Source of the DNA: Prevotella sp. HUN102
GTDB lineage: Bacteria; Bacteroidota; Bacteroidia; Bacteroidales; Bacteroidaceae
Direction of reading: 5' to 3'
Length of the DNA stretch: 64,000 nucleotides
NCBI RefSeq assembly: GCF_000688375.1
Contig: NZ_JIAF01000004.1
Location: 1,488,001 to 1,552,000 of the forward strand
The notes below the pieces were generated by a model. That model was not told the DNA's origin and ran no database searches. It was given only the letters and a program-made list of their open reading frames with translations. Below are positions 1-8,563 of the stretch, one piece after another (positions within the stretch are counted from its first letter, which is position 1; each line of letters begins with the position of its first letter). Position numbers and translations under genes: made by a program.

Positions 1-189
1 AAAGAGTATGTTAATTCTCTCCCTAATCAAAGGGATGAACTTATGGAAAATTTAGCTACCCTCTGCAGAGTATCAAAGATAACTGTCTATAGGTGGTTTC
101 GAGGGGATTTTCTTCCTGATGCACTCAAAAGAAAAGTTATTGCCGATTATCTTCAAATATCTGAAAAAGAGTTGTGGCCAAATGTGTGA
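1..189 (+). CDS. helix-turn-helix DNA-binding protein, 5' end outside window
   Basis: The reading frame is open from the first base and stops at 187-189, giving at least 62 residues. The segment around residues 15-55 (ENLATLCRVSKITVYRWFRG, then LPDALKRKVIADYL) has the spacing of an XRE/Cro-type helix-turn-helix, with the recognition helix at SKITVYRW. The short C-terminal tail ends ELWPNV. The next gene starts inside its last codons, so the two are translationally coupled. It is probably an early phage regulator; whether it is a repressor, Cro or an activator cannot be told from the fragment. Confidence 0.7.
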   Translation, partial: KEYVNSLPNQRDELMENLATLCRVSKITVYRWFRGDFLPDALKRKVIADYLQISEKELWPNV

Positions 190-310
190 TGAATGCAAAA
201 ACTGCCAATATCACCGAAATTGTATTAACGGATTATACTGTATGAAGATTAAAAAGTATGTGCAGTATGCCCACAGTAAGAAATGTGAATCAACAACAGA
301 GAATCAATGA
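182..310 (+). CDS. small cysteine-rich protein, 42 aa
   Basis: The start at 182 overlaps the stop of the upstream helix-turn-helix gene (ATGTGTGA) and the stop overlaps the next start (ATGA), so it sits in a tightly coupled run. A longer in-frame start exists at 119 but would lie wholly inside the upstream gene. The protein begins MCDECKNCQYHRNC and has six cysteines plus a histidine in 42 residues, a pattern that fits a small metal-binding knuckle. No family is recognised. It resembles the small Cys-rich proteins common in phage early regions; function unknown. Confidence 0.6.
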   Translation: MCDECKNCQYHRNCINGLYCMKIKKYVQYAHSKKCESTTENQ

Positions 311-576
311 AAGCAAAAGATTTTGAAAAAGCGATAGATGCTCTCAGTGCAGATATAACTATCGACGAGATGAAGCTACAACATTCCAATGTCAGACAGG
401 TCAATGCCCATACAAACAGCCAATTGGTAGTATGGGATGAATATGGTCGGGCTTTTTCTGCCAGTAGAGAAAGCAAAAAAGATATATTCCTTACAAATGG
501 AGAGGATGGAAATATCGTCTGTAAATCCGGATTTCCATTGAGCAGGGATAAAAGTTTTGATCTCAAATTCGAATAA
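307..576 (+). CDS. phage hypothetical protein, 89 aa
   Basis: Starts with ATGA overlap on the preceding small gene and ends two bases before the next one, so it belongs to the same early run. The sequence is hydrophilic with no membrane segment and contains a WDEYGRAF stretch near the middle and a Lys-rich N-terminus. I do not recognise a family. The overlap pattern and absence of a better frame are the main support for it being real. Confidence 0.55.
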   Translation: MKAKDFEKAIDALSADITIDEMKLQHSNVRQVNAHTNSQLVVWDEYGRAFSASRESKKDIFLTNGEDGNIVCKSGFPLSRDKSFDLKFE

Positions 577-578
577 TT

Positions 579-743
579 ATGACCAGTATAAGAAAAGTAA
601 GGAAAGCTTTTAAACGCAAGAATGGTATTAAGGTGTTCAGTATTCGCTTTAAATCTAAAAACGGACGTATATCCTTCACTCCAACGATGAAAAAGATACT
701 CAGGCAAAACATTACTGAACTATTCAGAAATAAATTAAAATAA
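579..743 (+). CDS. very basic small protein, 54 aa
   Basis: A short frame starting ATG at 579, two bases after the previous stop. The product is strongly basic (MTSIRKVRKAFKRKNG at the start, RNKLK at the end), with about a third Lys/Arg. Such proteins in phage early regions often bind nucleic acid, but there is no motif to prove it. Spacing within the run of small genes and continuous strand support it; confidence is limited by its length. Confidence 0.45.
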   Translation: MTSIRKVRKAFKRKNGIKVFSIRFKSKNGRISFTPTMKKILRQNITELFRNKLK

Positions 744-748
744 CCGTT

Positions 749-988
749 ATGTATATAGACAAAGACAGTTGGGGCAAGTTCTCCGTCAATGATTTAAGCG
801 AAAAAGATCTCCGTCTGCTCCACGAAGCACTGAAGATGTATGTACAGCAGAATCTTGGGCGCATCCATCCGGCCGATGGTGCGAGGATATTTCGCTTCGA
901 CTGCGAGTATTCACAGGTTCTGCATCCTGATGGAAAGAGCAAGGGTGCAGGCATGGAACGAATGCTTGACGTGAAACACAATACTTAA
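749..988 (+). CDS. phage hypothetical protein, 79 aa
   Basis: Starts five bases after the preceding small gene. The protein starts MYIDKDSWGKFSVNDLSEKD and continues with an amphipathic helix (LRLLHEALKMYVQQNL). No known motif is visible. It lies directly upstream of the helix-turn-helix gene at 1023, in the early region. The 34 bases after its stop include a TAATTTTG box at 986-993, but no well-spaced -33 element, so a separate promoter there is doubtful. Confidence 0.5.
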   Translation: MYIDKDSWGKFSVNDLSEKDLRLLHEALKMYVQQNLGRIHPADGARIFRFDCEYSQVLHPDGKSKGAGMERMLDVKHNT

Positions 989-1022
989 TTTTGCCTTTGT
1001 AAAAAGCTATCAATAACTGTAT

Positions 1023-1424
1023 ATGGAAATGCACAAGAACAACAGGAGATGGACCGATGAAGATGCAGCGTATGTGAGGCTGCATCTCGGCAAGGCCTCG
1101 CTTGAAGATATGGCAGCGGACCTGAGGCGCAGCCCAATGTCCGTCAGGCTCTACATTCTGAGAAACCGGCTGACAACCGGACAAGCAGTAAGACGCAATC
1201 TGCTGCTTGAAATGCTCAAGATGAAATTCAGACATCCCGAGGATTTCAGCCCGACAAGAGCCTTTTATGAAGAAACGGGCATCGGGCAGCGCAGGTACTG
1301 GAATCTATACTTCGGTCGAAAAGCCATTACAGAGAAAGAATATGCAGCTGTGGCAGAATATCTTGGAGTAACTATAAACGAGGCTTTCCAGTCCCGTCAG
1401 TTGGAACTGTTTGAGGAGAAATAA
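1023..1424 (+). CDS. helix-turn-helix regulator, 133 aa
   Basis: The N-terminal half (about residues 8-45) reads like a SANT/sigma-type helix-turn-helix: WTDEDAAYVRLHLGKASLED followed by AADLRRSPMSVRLYILRNRL, the pattern of proteins that scan a track of small residues before a recognition helix. The C-terminal half has a second XRE-like unit (ISEKEYAAVAEYL-type spacing, here TEKEYAAVAEYLGVTINEAF). The stop is one base before the primase gene, so the two are co-translated. It is likely a DNA-binding factor acting in early expression or replication; the exact role is inferred from position. Confidence 0.6.
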   Translation: MEMHKNNRRWTDEDAAYVRLHLGKASLEDMAADLRRSPMSVRLYILRNRLTTGQAVRRNLLLEMLKMKFRHPEDFSPTRAFYEETGIGQRRYWNLYFGRKAITEKEYAAVAEYLGVTINEAFQSRQLELFEEK

Positions 1425-1425
1425 T

Positions 1426-4400
1426 ATGATAGACAAATTATTCATTGAAAAGGTAAAATCAGCTCTGGACATCGTGAATGTAGTGGAGTCATTTACTCAC
1501 CTGCATAAAGCAGGGGCAAACTATAAAGGGGTCTGCCCATTTCACGATGATCATACCCCGTCGATGGTGGTAAGTCCGGCAAGACAGACTTATCACTGCT
1601 TTGTCTGTGGAGCAAGTGGTGATGTCATCTCGTTCATTCAGCATCACCTGAACATAACCTTCGTGGAAGCCTTGCGATGGTGTGCCAGTCAAGCCGGACT
1701 GGAGTTCCCCGTGAAGGAAATGACACCAGAGGAGGAAGCACTGTACAGAAAAAAAGAGTCACAACGCATTGCCATAGACGCTGCTGCCAGGCTTTTTCAG
1801 AAGAATCTGCCACAGGCTGAGTCGTTTCTTATCGCCCGAGGCTATGCCATTACTGATAAGGCTCTTGCCGATTTCGGAATCGGATATGCACCTGTTGGCA
1901 ATGTTGCAATGACGGAGCTTACAAAGGCAGGCTATTCGTTGGAACGACTTCAGGAAGTAGATATCATAGGCAGCAATGAAGGACGCACTTATGACAGGTT
2001 CCGGGACAGGCTTATGTTCCCGTTCTACGACGTACAGGGGCACATTGTCGGTTTTTCAGGACGTATCATTACCCAGAAGGAAGGCGTAGGCAAGTATGTG
2101 AACACTGGGGAGACACAGCTGTTTACCAAGGGCAAGCATATATTCGGACTCTATCAGGCCCGGAAGGCCATTGGCAGACAAGGCTTTGCTTATCTCGTGG
2201 AGGGGCAGTTTGATGTGATGACGCTGCACAAGATGGGCATAGAGAATGTCATCGGGGGTAGTGGCACGGCATTTACCGATGATCAGATAAAGCTGCTGCT
2301 TCGTTTCACAGACTCCATCATTATGGTCTATGATGCCGATGCCGCAGGTGTCAAGGCATCGCTGAAGAACTGCGAGCTATTGCTGAAAGCCGGGGCAAAA
2401 GTGAAGTGCATACGTCTGCCGAAAGGCACCGATCCTGACGAGTTCGCAAAAAACAATGGCATCCGTACGGCAGAAAGGCTGAAGGAACTGACAGAGCCAT
2501 TTCCTAAAGCCCTGAAAAGAATGATGATTCCACACGGTTGCAAGGACGAGACAGTCATCGGCGATAGCCTGAATGCCATCTGTTCACTCGTTGCGTGCGT
2601 AGTCGATGCCGGTCTTAGATTGGAATACATAAAATCAACAGCTGCCGACTTCAAGAGCAAGATGAGCATCATTGAGGAAAAAGTCCGCAACATCCGTCTG
2701 AAAATACAGGAAGCCTTGCCAAAGACCAAAACACAGGAAGGGCTTTTCGGACTTGACGTGCTGAAAGATCATCTCGAGAGCGACCGGCCGGGCATACTGA
2801 CCTCCGTAATGCAGGAATTTCTCGACAGGTATGGCGAAGATCCCATTGTTTATGTGGCCGGTCGGCCATCGGGCAATGATATCCAGGAACTGCGCCGGGT
2901 GTATTGTTATTTTGTCTCTTCCGAAACAGGCTGCACCATCAATGAAGACGGAGAGGAAAACGACTACCTGCACGCACTGGCCGAAATGTTCCGCGCAGGC
3001 ATCAATATACAAATTACCTACAATGACTCCACCGGTTCGTTCGTGGACTATTACATCAGCCTGCACGGCAGATTCATGGAAAACTATTCAGGCGACCGTG
3101 TACCTCTCATATCAAGATGTATCGAGCTGACCTCATACGCTGAAGATACAGTTGTAACGGTAAATCGCAATCATTACTGCTCGGTACTGAAACTGACGAA
3201 GGGACAGTTTGACGAAATCAGAAAGCCTTTTGTGCAGAAAAGGAAATCTGCTATGAAAGTGAGCATGCAGACCGACAACCTTGAGGATGAGGATTTCGAT
3301 GTGAATGAGCCGCCTGACTACGTGCAGGAGAACGAGGAATATCGTCGTATGTGGAAAGAATGTGGTTATTATCCGCGACTCAACAAGAAGAGTGAGCCAG
3401 TATGCTATATGTTCCGCAATAAGAACGGCAACGGTATGACACAGGTCGCTGACTTCTTTATGACACCTCTGCTGCATATCTTCTCCGATGATTTCGAGCA
3501 GAACAAGCGTGTGCTGCGAATCAGCCGCCGATACTACGATACGCCCATCTATATAGAAATTCCTTCCAGGGCTTTGCTGAAGATGTCATCCATAGAAGAG
3601 GTTCTTATCAACTACGAAGCCGTGAACTTCAATGGAGAGGAATGGCAGTGGAAAGCAATCAAGACTTATATGAGCCGCCATTTCGTGATGTGCTCGGAAA
3701 TCAAGACCTATGGCAATCAACAAAGTGATGGTATGAGCAGAAAAACAGACGAACAGTTCTTTGCCTTTGCCAATGGTATCTTCCATAACGTTGAAGGACG
3801 CTGGCAGTTTGACCCTGTCAATGAACTGGGAGTCGTTACTCACAATAAGAACAATTATTATCTTCCGGCTTTCTCCATGATATATGCCGGCAGCGGAAAA
3901 CAGTCTGACAAATACGAACTCATCAGCCAACTGACATATAAGGAAGTACCTGCGGAAAAAAGAGTGTCGTTTGAGAAATGGGCTTCCCTGATGAATCAGG
4001 TCTATAAAATCAATGATAACGGGAAATGGGCAGTCATCTTCGCTATTATGTGCGCTTTCCGCAGCAACATACATTGTATCGACCGTCTTTTCACTGCTCC
4101 TTTCTTTATGGGACCGATGTCCTCGGGAAAAACACAGATAGCGATCTCGATCCGGTCTCTCTTCATCTCGCCCAATATCCCCATTTTCAACTTAAATACC
4201 GGTACGGATGCTGCAATGGCCACCATTATGGGTATGTTCAAGGATGTGCCCGTCGTGCTCGACGAATACAACAACAAGGACATCAGCGACAACAAATTCC
4301 AGGCATTGAAAGGCATTGTATACGACGGCGATGGAAAACAGAAGAGAAAAGGCACATCAGGAAGAGATATTGAGAACGATAAGGTCTTCGCTCCTGTGAT

Positions 4401-5391
4401 TATCTGCGGGCAGGAAACACCACAGCGAGATGACAATGCCCTGATGAGCCGTGTCATTGTCTGCGAAGTGCCCAAGCCCCGCAATCGTACACAAGAGGAA
4501 GTGCGCATCTTCGAGGAGTTGAAAGCAATCGAAGATCCCAATAAAACAGGTCTGTCAAATGTACTCCTTCAGATATTGGAGCTGCGTCCAATGTTTATGG
4601 ACCATTTCCGACATCTGAAACAAGAGGCGTATAATGAGCTGAAGCAAGACGTCATAAATTCAGGAGAGATGGACCGACTGATGAAGACCGCATCGCTGTT
4701 TCTCGGCACGGTAAAGCTGATAGAGCAGTATTCCAATCTCCGGCTGCCATTCACTTATGCCGATTTCTTTAAAATAGCACAGGAAAAGATAAAATTTCAA
4801 CTCTCACTCATCCGCAGCACGGATAAACTTGCCATGTTCTTTACAGCTGTCAATAATATGATAGACACGAAGCAGGTTATCGAAGGGCGCGAGTTCCTTA
4901 TCGAGCAACCTAAGAAAGTTACCGGCAAGGATTCCCGAGGCGACCAACACACTTTCACATTCGAGCCGGATACGAATGTTATGTTCCTTCGCCTGAGTGC
5001 TGTTTTCAGCATTTTTGACAGAAGTGGTTATAACAGCGAAGCCAGTACCTTATCTACTTTGGAACAAAATCTCCGTAGCCATCCCTCGTATATAGGTACA
5101 GTTCCTTCGCGTCGTTTTACATGGGAAGAAACTGAAGATGTGGCAAGAGCTGACTACGACGGAACACTGGTCAAAATAAGAAAGCCCAAAAGCACGTCTA
5201 CAAGTGCGATTATTATTGACTATGATAAGTTCAGAGAATCGTACAATATCGATTTCAGAAGAACCTATACACCAGAAAAGGAACTAACTCCCGAACACAA
5301 GAAAGAAGAGATTGCACAAGAGAACAAAAACACTACCATAATACAAGATCTTCCTTTCCCTCCGTCAGACGAAGTTGATAAACCATTCTAA
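1426..5391 (+). CDS. fused DNA primase-helicase
   Basis: A 1,321-residue replication protein. The start is ATG 1426, after GAGGAG; a TTG 15 bases upstream gives a longer frame but is less likely. The N-terminus is a CHC2 zinc finger (CPFHDDHTPSM ... CFVCGASGD, about residues 38-75), followed by a DnaG-type core and TOPRIM (LVEGQFDVMTLHKMG, then YDADAAG, about 255-310). The C-terminal third holds an AAA-like ATPase: Walker A GPMSSGKT near residue 895 and Walker B VVLDEYNN near 942, with a sensor/arginine-finger stretch around 990 (ALMSRVIVCE). Such fusions supply both primer synthesis and strand separation for phage replication. About 300 residues between the two halves have no clear family. 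Confidence 0.93.
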   Translation: MIDKLFIEKVKSALDIVNVVESFTHLHKAGANYKGVCPFHDDHTPSMVVSPARQTYHCFVCGASGDVISFIQHHLNITFVEALRWCASQAGLEFPVKEMTPEEEALYRKKESQRIAIDAAARLFQKNLPQAESFLIARGYAITDKALADFGIGYAPVGNVAMTELTKAGYSLERLQEVDIIGSNEGRTYDRFRDRLMFPFYDVQGHIVGFSGRIITQKEGVGKYVNTGETQLFTKGKHIFGLYQARKAIGRQGFAYLVEGQFDVMTLHKMGIENVIGGSGTAFTDDQIKLLLRFTDSIIMVYDADAAGVKASLKNCELLLKAGAKVKCIRLPKGTDPDEFAKNNGIRTAERLKELTEPFPKALKRMMIPHGCKDETVIGDSLNAICSLVACVVDAGLRLEYIKSTAADFKSKMSIIEEKVRNIRLKIQEALPKTKTQEGLFGLDVLKDHLESDRPGILTSVMQEFLDRYGEDPIVYVAGRPSGNDIQELRRVYCYFVSSETGCTINEDGEENDYLHALAEMFRAGINIQITYNDSTGSFVDYYISLHGRFMENYSGDRVPLISRCIELTSYAEDTVVTVNRNHYCSVLKLTKGQFDEIRKPFVQKRKSAMKVSMQTDNLEDEDFDVNEPPDYVQENEEYRRMWKECGYYPRLNKKSEPVCYMFRNKNGNGMTQVADFFMTPLLHIFSDDFEQNKRVLRISRRYYDTPIYIEIPSRALLKMSSIEEVLINYEAVNFNGEEWQWKAIKTYMSRHFVMCSEIKTYGNQQSDGMSRKTDEQFFAFANGIFHNVEGRWQFDPVNELGVVTHNKNNYYLPAFSMIYAGSGKQSDKYELISQLTYKEVPAEKRVSFEKWASLMNQVYKINDNGKWAVIFAIMCAFRSNIHCIDRLFTAPFFMGPMSSGKTQIAISIRSLFISPNIPIFNLNTGTDAAMATIMGMFKDVPVVLDEYNNKDISDNKFQALKGIVYDGDGKQKRKGTSGRDIENDKVFAPVIICGQETPQRDDNALMSRVIVCEVPKPRNRTQEEVRIFEELKAIEDPNKTGLSNVLLQILELRPMFMDHFRHLKQEAYNELKQDVINSGEMDRLMKTASLFLGTVKLIEQYSNLRLPFTYADFFKIAQEKIKFQLSLIRSTDKLAMFFTAVNNMIDTKQVIEGREFLIEQPKKVTGKDSRGDQHTFTFEPDTNVMFLRLSAVFSIFDRSGYNSEASTLSTLEQNLRSHPSYIGTVPSRRFTWEETEDVARADYDGTLVKIRKPKSTSTSAIIIDYDKFRESYNIDFRRTYTPEKELTPEHKKEEIAQENKNTTIIQDLPFPPSDEVDKPF

Positions 5392-5413
5392 ATAAAAACA
5401 AATATGAAAACAT

Positions 5414-5947
5414 ATGTATTTAAGAGATATGAAAGATATACTTGACGCTTGCTGTGGTGGCAAGATGTTCTATTTTGACAAGAAAGACTCCAGAGTTTTA
5501 TTTCAGGATATACGGAATTTTGAAATAGTCCTTTGTGATGGTCGTCACTTTGAAATCAAGCCTGATATACAAGCTGATTTTACTAATATGCCATATCCAG
5601 ACAATAGTTTTGCAATGGTAGTCTTTGACCCTCCACATCTTCTTCGTAATGTAAAGAAATCAACATTTGCAGAGATATATGGCTCACTTAATTCAAAAAG
5701 CTGTGCTACTGGATATCAACATATTAAATATGGAGCATTACCCAATTCAGATTGGAAAGAGATGCTAAGTAAAGGTTTTACAGAGTGTTTTCGTGTTCTA
5801 AAGCATAGAGGTTTTTTAATATTCAAATGGAATGAAACAGATATAAAAGTTTCAGAAATTTTGAAACTTACATCCGAAAAGCCGATATTCGGTCATATTT
5901 CAGGTAAGCGAGCTAATACACACTGGATATGTTTTATGAAAGAATAA
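5414..5947 (+). CDS. class I SAM-dependent methyltransferase (phage DNA or RNA methylase)
   Basis: 177 residues from ATG 5414; ATG 5429 (MKDILDACCGGKMF) is an equally good start and begins at motif I. The SAM-binding motif is the unusual DACCGGKMF, known from a family of phage-encoded methyltransferases, and the catalytic motif IV is FDPPHLL near residue 72, close to the DPPY of N-methyltransferases. The gene has lower GC than the primase upstream, from which it is separated by 22 bases. It probably modifies phage DNA against host restriction; target base unknown. Confidence 0.8.
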   Translation: MYLRDMKDILDACCGGKMFYFDKKDSRVLFQDIRNFEIVLCDGRHFEIKPDIQADFTNMPYPDNSFAMVVFDPPHLLRNVKKSTFAEIYGSLNSKSCATGYQHIKYGALPNSDWKEMLSKGFTECFRVLKHRGFLIFKWNETDIKVSEILKLTSEKPIFGHISGKRANTHWICFMKE

Positions 5948-6570
5948 TATATACAGTAAGACATATAGTATATGCCCAATTTAACTATGTAAAGGTACTA
6001 AAAAAAAGCGATATTACCAAACAAAATCATATTATTTTATCACCCAAATAGGCATATTTTTCCTCAACAAAGCCGTGCCGGTTCGAATGAATAGGTACGG
6101 CTTATTTCATTCCATAAACCAGATGGAATCATCGAAAAAATCCCCCGTACCCCCTAATTTTATAAGAAAACAAGGAAAACACAACTTTTGAAAAATAATT
6201 TTCAGAAAACACCGTCCTACAATCCTACAATCCTACAAATTATTTTTATTTTCAAACCTATATACAATATAAATATCTATATATCAAATAGTTATATATT
6301 ATTACAGAATAATGTAATTTTGTAGGAAACTTTGTAGAATTGTAGGACAATATAGGAAATAGGTTTTTTGCTGTTTTTATACACTTATCAATCATCAACC
6401 TACAAAAAAGGCCATTCTGTAGGCTTGTAGGATAACTCATTAGAGTGATATTTAAAAATATTTGAGTAATTTTATTTTGTTAATTAACTGATAATCATTA
6501 TCTTTGCATTATCAACCATCATATTTGTAGGAATGTAGGATGGTAGGAATAGAAAAAGACGAAAAAGAAT
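5948..6570. repeat. gene-free AT-rich region with TGTAGGA/TCCTACA iteron-like motifs
   Basis: About 620 bases without a convincing gene. Three tandem copies of CCTACAA with 8-base period lie at 6216-6239. Copies of TGTAGGA or TTGTAGA follow on the other strand at 6320-6350, an inverted CCTACAA at 6399, TGTAGG at 6419 and 6426, and three more at 6526-6547, at least ten copies in 335 bases. The whole stretch is AT-rich. It follows the primase-helicase gene, so a replication origin with iterons is a fair guess; a repressor operator array for the gene at 6571 is the alternative. Confidence 0.5.
6476..6507 (+). promoter_or_regulatory. Bacteroidetes-type promoter for the 6571 gene
   Basis: TTTG at 6476-6479, a 20-base spacer, then TATCTTTG at 6500-6507. 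This is a full match to the -33/-7 promoter consensus of this phylum. The start of transcription would be near 6512. The leader before the ATG at 6571 is 60 bases and carries three TGTAGG-type motifs. Confidence 0.75.
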
Positions 6571-7095
6571 ATGGAAAAAGAAAAATGGAGGAAAAAACGA
6601 GTGGCGACTATCCGAATAGAACCATATCTTGCTGAATATATTATGGCAAAGTACGAGACTGACATCGCTACCGGAGGCGTCAAAATTCCTCCCACTACCG
6701 ATCTGTATTTCTGTGTATGGGAACAGATGTCTCGTAAACGTGCAAATCAGTCCGAGATTGTCGATGGCAACCTCCTCATCCATCTCCCTTTTAGAAAAGC
6801 TGATACTTGTTCCCCCTGGAAGGATCCTGCTTACTACAACTATCTCTCCTCTTCAGCAGCTAAGGAAGTTGAAGGACAAATCCGTAGGATGTTCAACTTT
6901 GAGCTGCATCGTGTACTGCTTGAAAATGAAGAATTTGGAAGAAAGCGAAGAAACCTTGACGTCATCTATGACTTCATCCACAACTACAGATTGAAATCCA
7001 TTTCATCAGATGCGCTACTGAAGAATTACTATCGTTTTCGCAATCGCCTGCATCCCAAAAAAATCAGACAATACAAGAAATCTTCATCCAATTAA
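6571..7095 (+). CDS. conserved phage hypothetical protein, 174 aa
   Basis: Basic protein with N-terminus MEKEKWRKKRVATIRIEPYL. It contains HLPFRKAD, YNYLSSSAAKEVEGQIR and YRLKSISSDALLKNYYRFR, blocks that I associate with a conserved but uncharacterised protein of Bacteroidetes prophages and integrative elements. There is no enzyme motif. It follows the iteron-like region and its own promoter, so a DNA-binding role in replication or regulation is possible, but this is inference only. Confidence 0.65.
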   Translation: MEKEKWRKKRVATIRIEPYLAEYIMAKYETDIATGGVKIPPTTDLYFCVWEQMSRKRANQSEIVDGNLLIHLPFRKADTCSPWKDPAYYNYLSSSAAKEVEGQIRRMFNFELHRVLLENEEFGRKRRNLDVIYDFIHNYRLKSISSDALLKNYYRFRNRLHPKKIRQYKKSSSN

Positions 7096-7147
7096 CATCA
7101 TTTAATACAGACCAGACTGGCGTTTTTGTCATTCAACATAACAGAGT

Positions 7148-7501
7148 ATGATAGAGTTCTCAAATCTTATACAGGTTAAACCGATACATTTGGATAAATC
7201 TGATTCGGTAAAAGTGTATGAATTCATAGCAAATCCTTTTTCATACATTCCTCAACTCACAGACAACGAGACAGGAACTTACTGGAACTGCGACAAAACA
7301 ATCGTGATAGACTTACCCGACAGTGATGCACTCCGTTTCTTTTCCATCGAACGCAGTGCCGTTGTAAACATCAGGACTTCTGACCGGCGAGACCATAAGA
7401 TAGGAACATCCGACATTCCAGCCCGAGTCCAGATTTCTTCAAATCTGAACTCTGCCAATCTCATTATCAGGTGTAAAATGCTTATTGCCCCATTTTTATA
7501 A
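7148..7501 (+). CDS. phage hypothetical protein, 117 aa
   Basis: Starts ATG 7148, 52 bases after the previous stop, and ends 51 bases before the protease gene. The composition is ordinary soluble with no membrane segment. The middle has NETGTYWNCDKTIVIDLPDSDAL. Its place just upstream of the protease-capsid pair suggests a head-assembly or packaging accessory role, but no family is recognised. Confidence 0.55.
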   Translation: MIEFSNLIQVKPIHLDKSDSVKVYEFIANPFSYIPQLTDNETGTYWNCDKTIVIDLPDSDALRFFSIERSAVVNIRTSDRRDHKIGTSDIPARVQISSNLNSANLIIRCKMLIAPFL

Positions 7502-7552
7502 GTCTTTTGAAGACATCGCATTATATGGTAAATTCGCATCAAAAAGACTTTG

Positions 7553-8545
7553 ATGAACGAATTACAGAATCTTCTTGCTTCAGGAAAACCACTATTCATT
7601 ACCATTGACGGCTTCCGGCAAGCTATGCTTGCAGCCTTTCCTCTCAATGGGAAAGAGAGCGGCAAGCCTGATGTGAAGGCAGCCTGTGGTGTTTCGCAAT
7701 CTGAAATGGAAGCCTACCTGAAAGACCACACCCTGTATCAGTTGGAGACACGTATTGCCCTTGAGGAGCTTCAGAAGGTGCTCGTACAGAGTGGAAAGAC
7801 ACCTACTGTAACCCTTACCGACGAGTTCGACGATGAGCATCTGCCCGACAACTCCATTGCATACCACCGTGTATGGGGCACGGTCATGGCCGACAGCTAC
7901 CGGTGGTTCTCCTCCAAGCAACTTGCAGCTGACCTGCAGACCGCCGAAGCCAATCCACAGATTTCCTGCCATTTTCTACACATCAACTCCCCGGGAGGCG
8001 AGGCGTGGTATCTCGACCGTCTGAGCGAGACACTACGCAGTTGTCAGAAACCTATTCTTACTTTCTATGAGAAAATGTGTTGCTCGGCCGGCTACTACAT
8101 CGGCTGCCACGGCAATCGCATCTATGCGCTCACCGACAACGACTATGTGGGCTGCATCGGCACGATGTGCAGTTTCTACGACTTCGAGCCTTACTTCGCC
8201 AAACTCGGCATCAAGCATGTGGAAGCCAAGGCTACCGGTTCAGATTTAAAGAATAAGACATTCGATGACCTCAGGCACGGAAAGGACAAGAAATTCGTTC
8301 AAGACATCCTTGACCCTCTCAATGCCCAATTCCTTACAGAAGTGAGAGGGCAGAGGGCACAATTGTCCGAGCTTCCCGATGATGCTCCCGTACTTCGCGG
8401 AGAGACATTCTATACCCCACAAGCGATAGAGACAGGACTTATCGATGGCAGCAGAACAATGGCTGAAGCAGTAGCCGAAGCTATTACAATGGGAAATGAA
8501 TACAGTAACGCAAACAAATTGAAAACTGCCATATATAATATTTAA
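7553..8545 (+). CDS. S49-family prohead protease
   Basis: 330 residues from ATG 7553 (a TTG codon immediately upstream extends the frame by one). The central part is a ClpP/SppA-like fold: HINSPGGEAWYLDRL near residue 145 and a nucleophile-serine motif CCSAGYYIG with Ser about 178, then IGTMCSFYDFEPYF, typical of S49 peptidases. It is followed after 18 bases by the major capsid gene, the usual order for a protease that trims scaffold and capsid during head maturation. The N-terminal 90 residues are variable and probably bind the prohead. Confidence 0.9.
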   Translation: MNELQNLLASGKPLFITIDGFRQAMLAAFPLNGKESGKPDVKAACGVSQSEMEAYLKDHTLYQLETRIALEELQKVLVQSGKTPTVTLTDEFDDEHLPDNSIAYHRVWGTVMADSYRWFSSKQLAADLQTAEANPQISCHFLHINSPGGEAWYLDRLSETLRSCQKPILTFYEKMCCSAGYYIGCHGNRIYALTDNDYVGCIGTMCSFYDFEPYFAKLGIKHVEAKATGSDLKNKTFDDLRHGKDKKFVQDILDPLNAQFLTEVRGQRAQLSELPDDAPVLRGETFYTPQAIETGLIDGSRTMAEAVAEAITMGNEYSNANKLKTAIYNI

Positions 8546-8563
8546 ATCTTTATTTTTTAGTTT

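Noticed and set aside
986..993. Promoter for the 1023 gene at TAATTTTG
   Set aside because: The nearest -33-like box is only 16 bases away, outside the normal 19-21 spacing.
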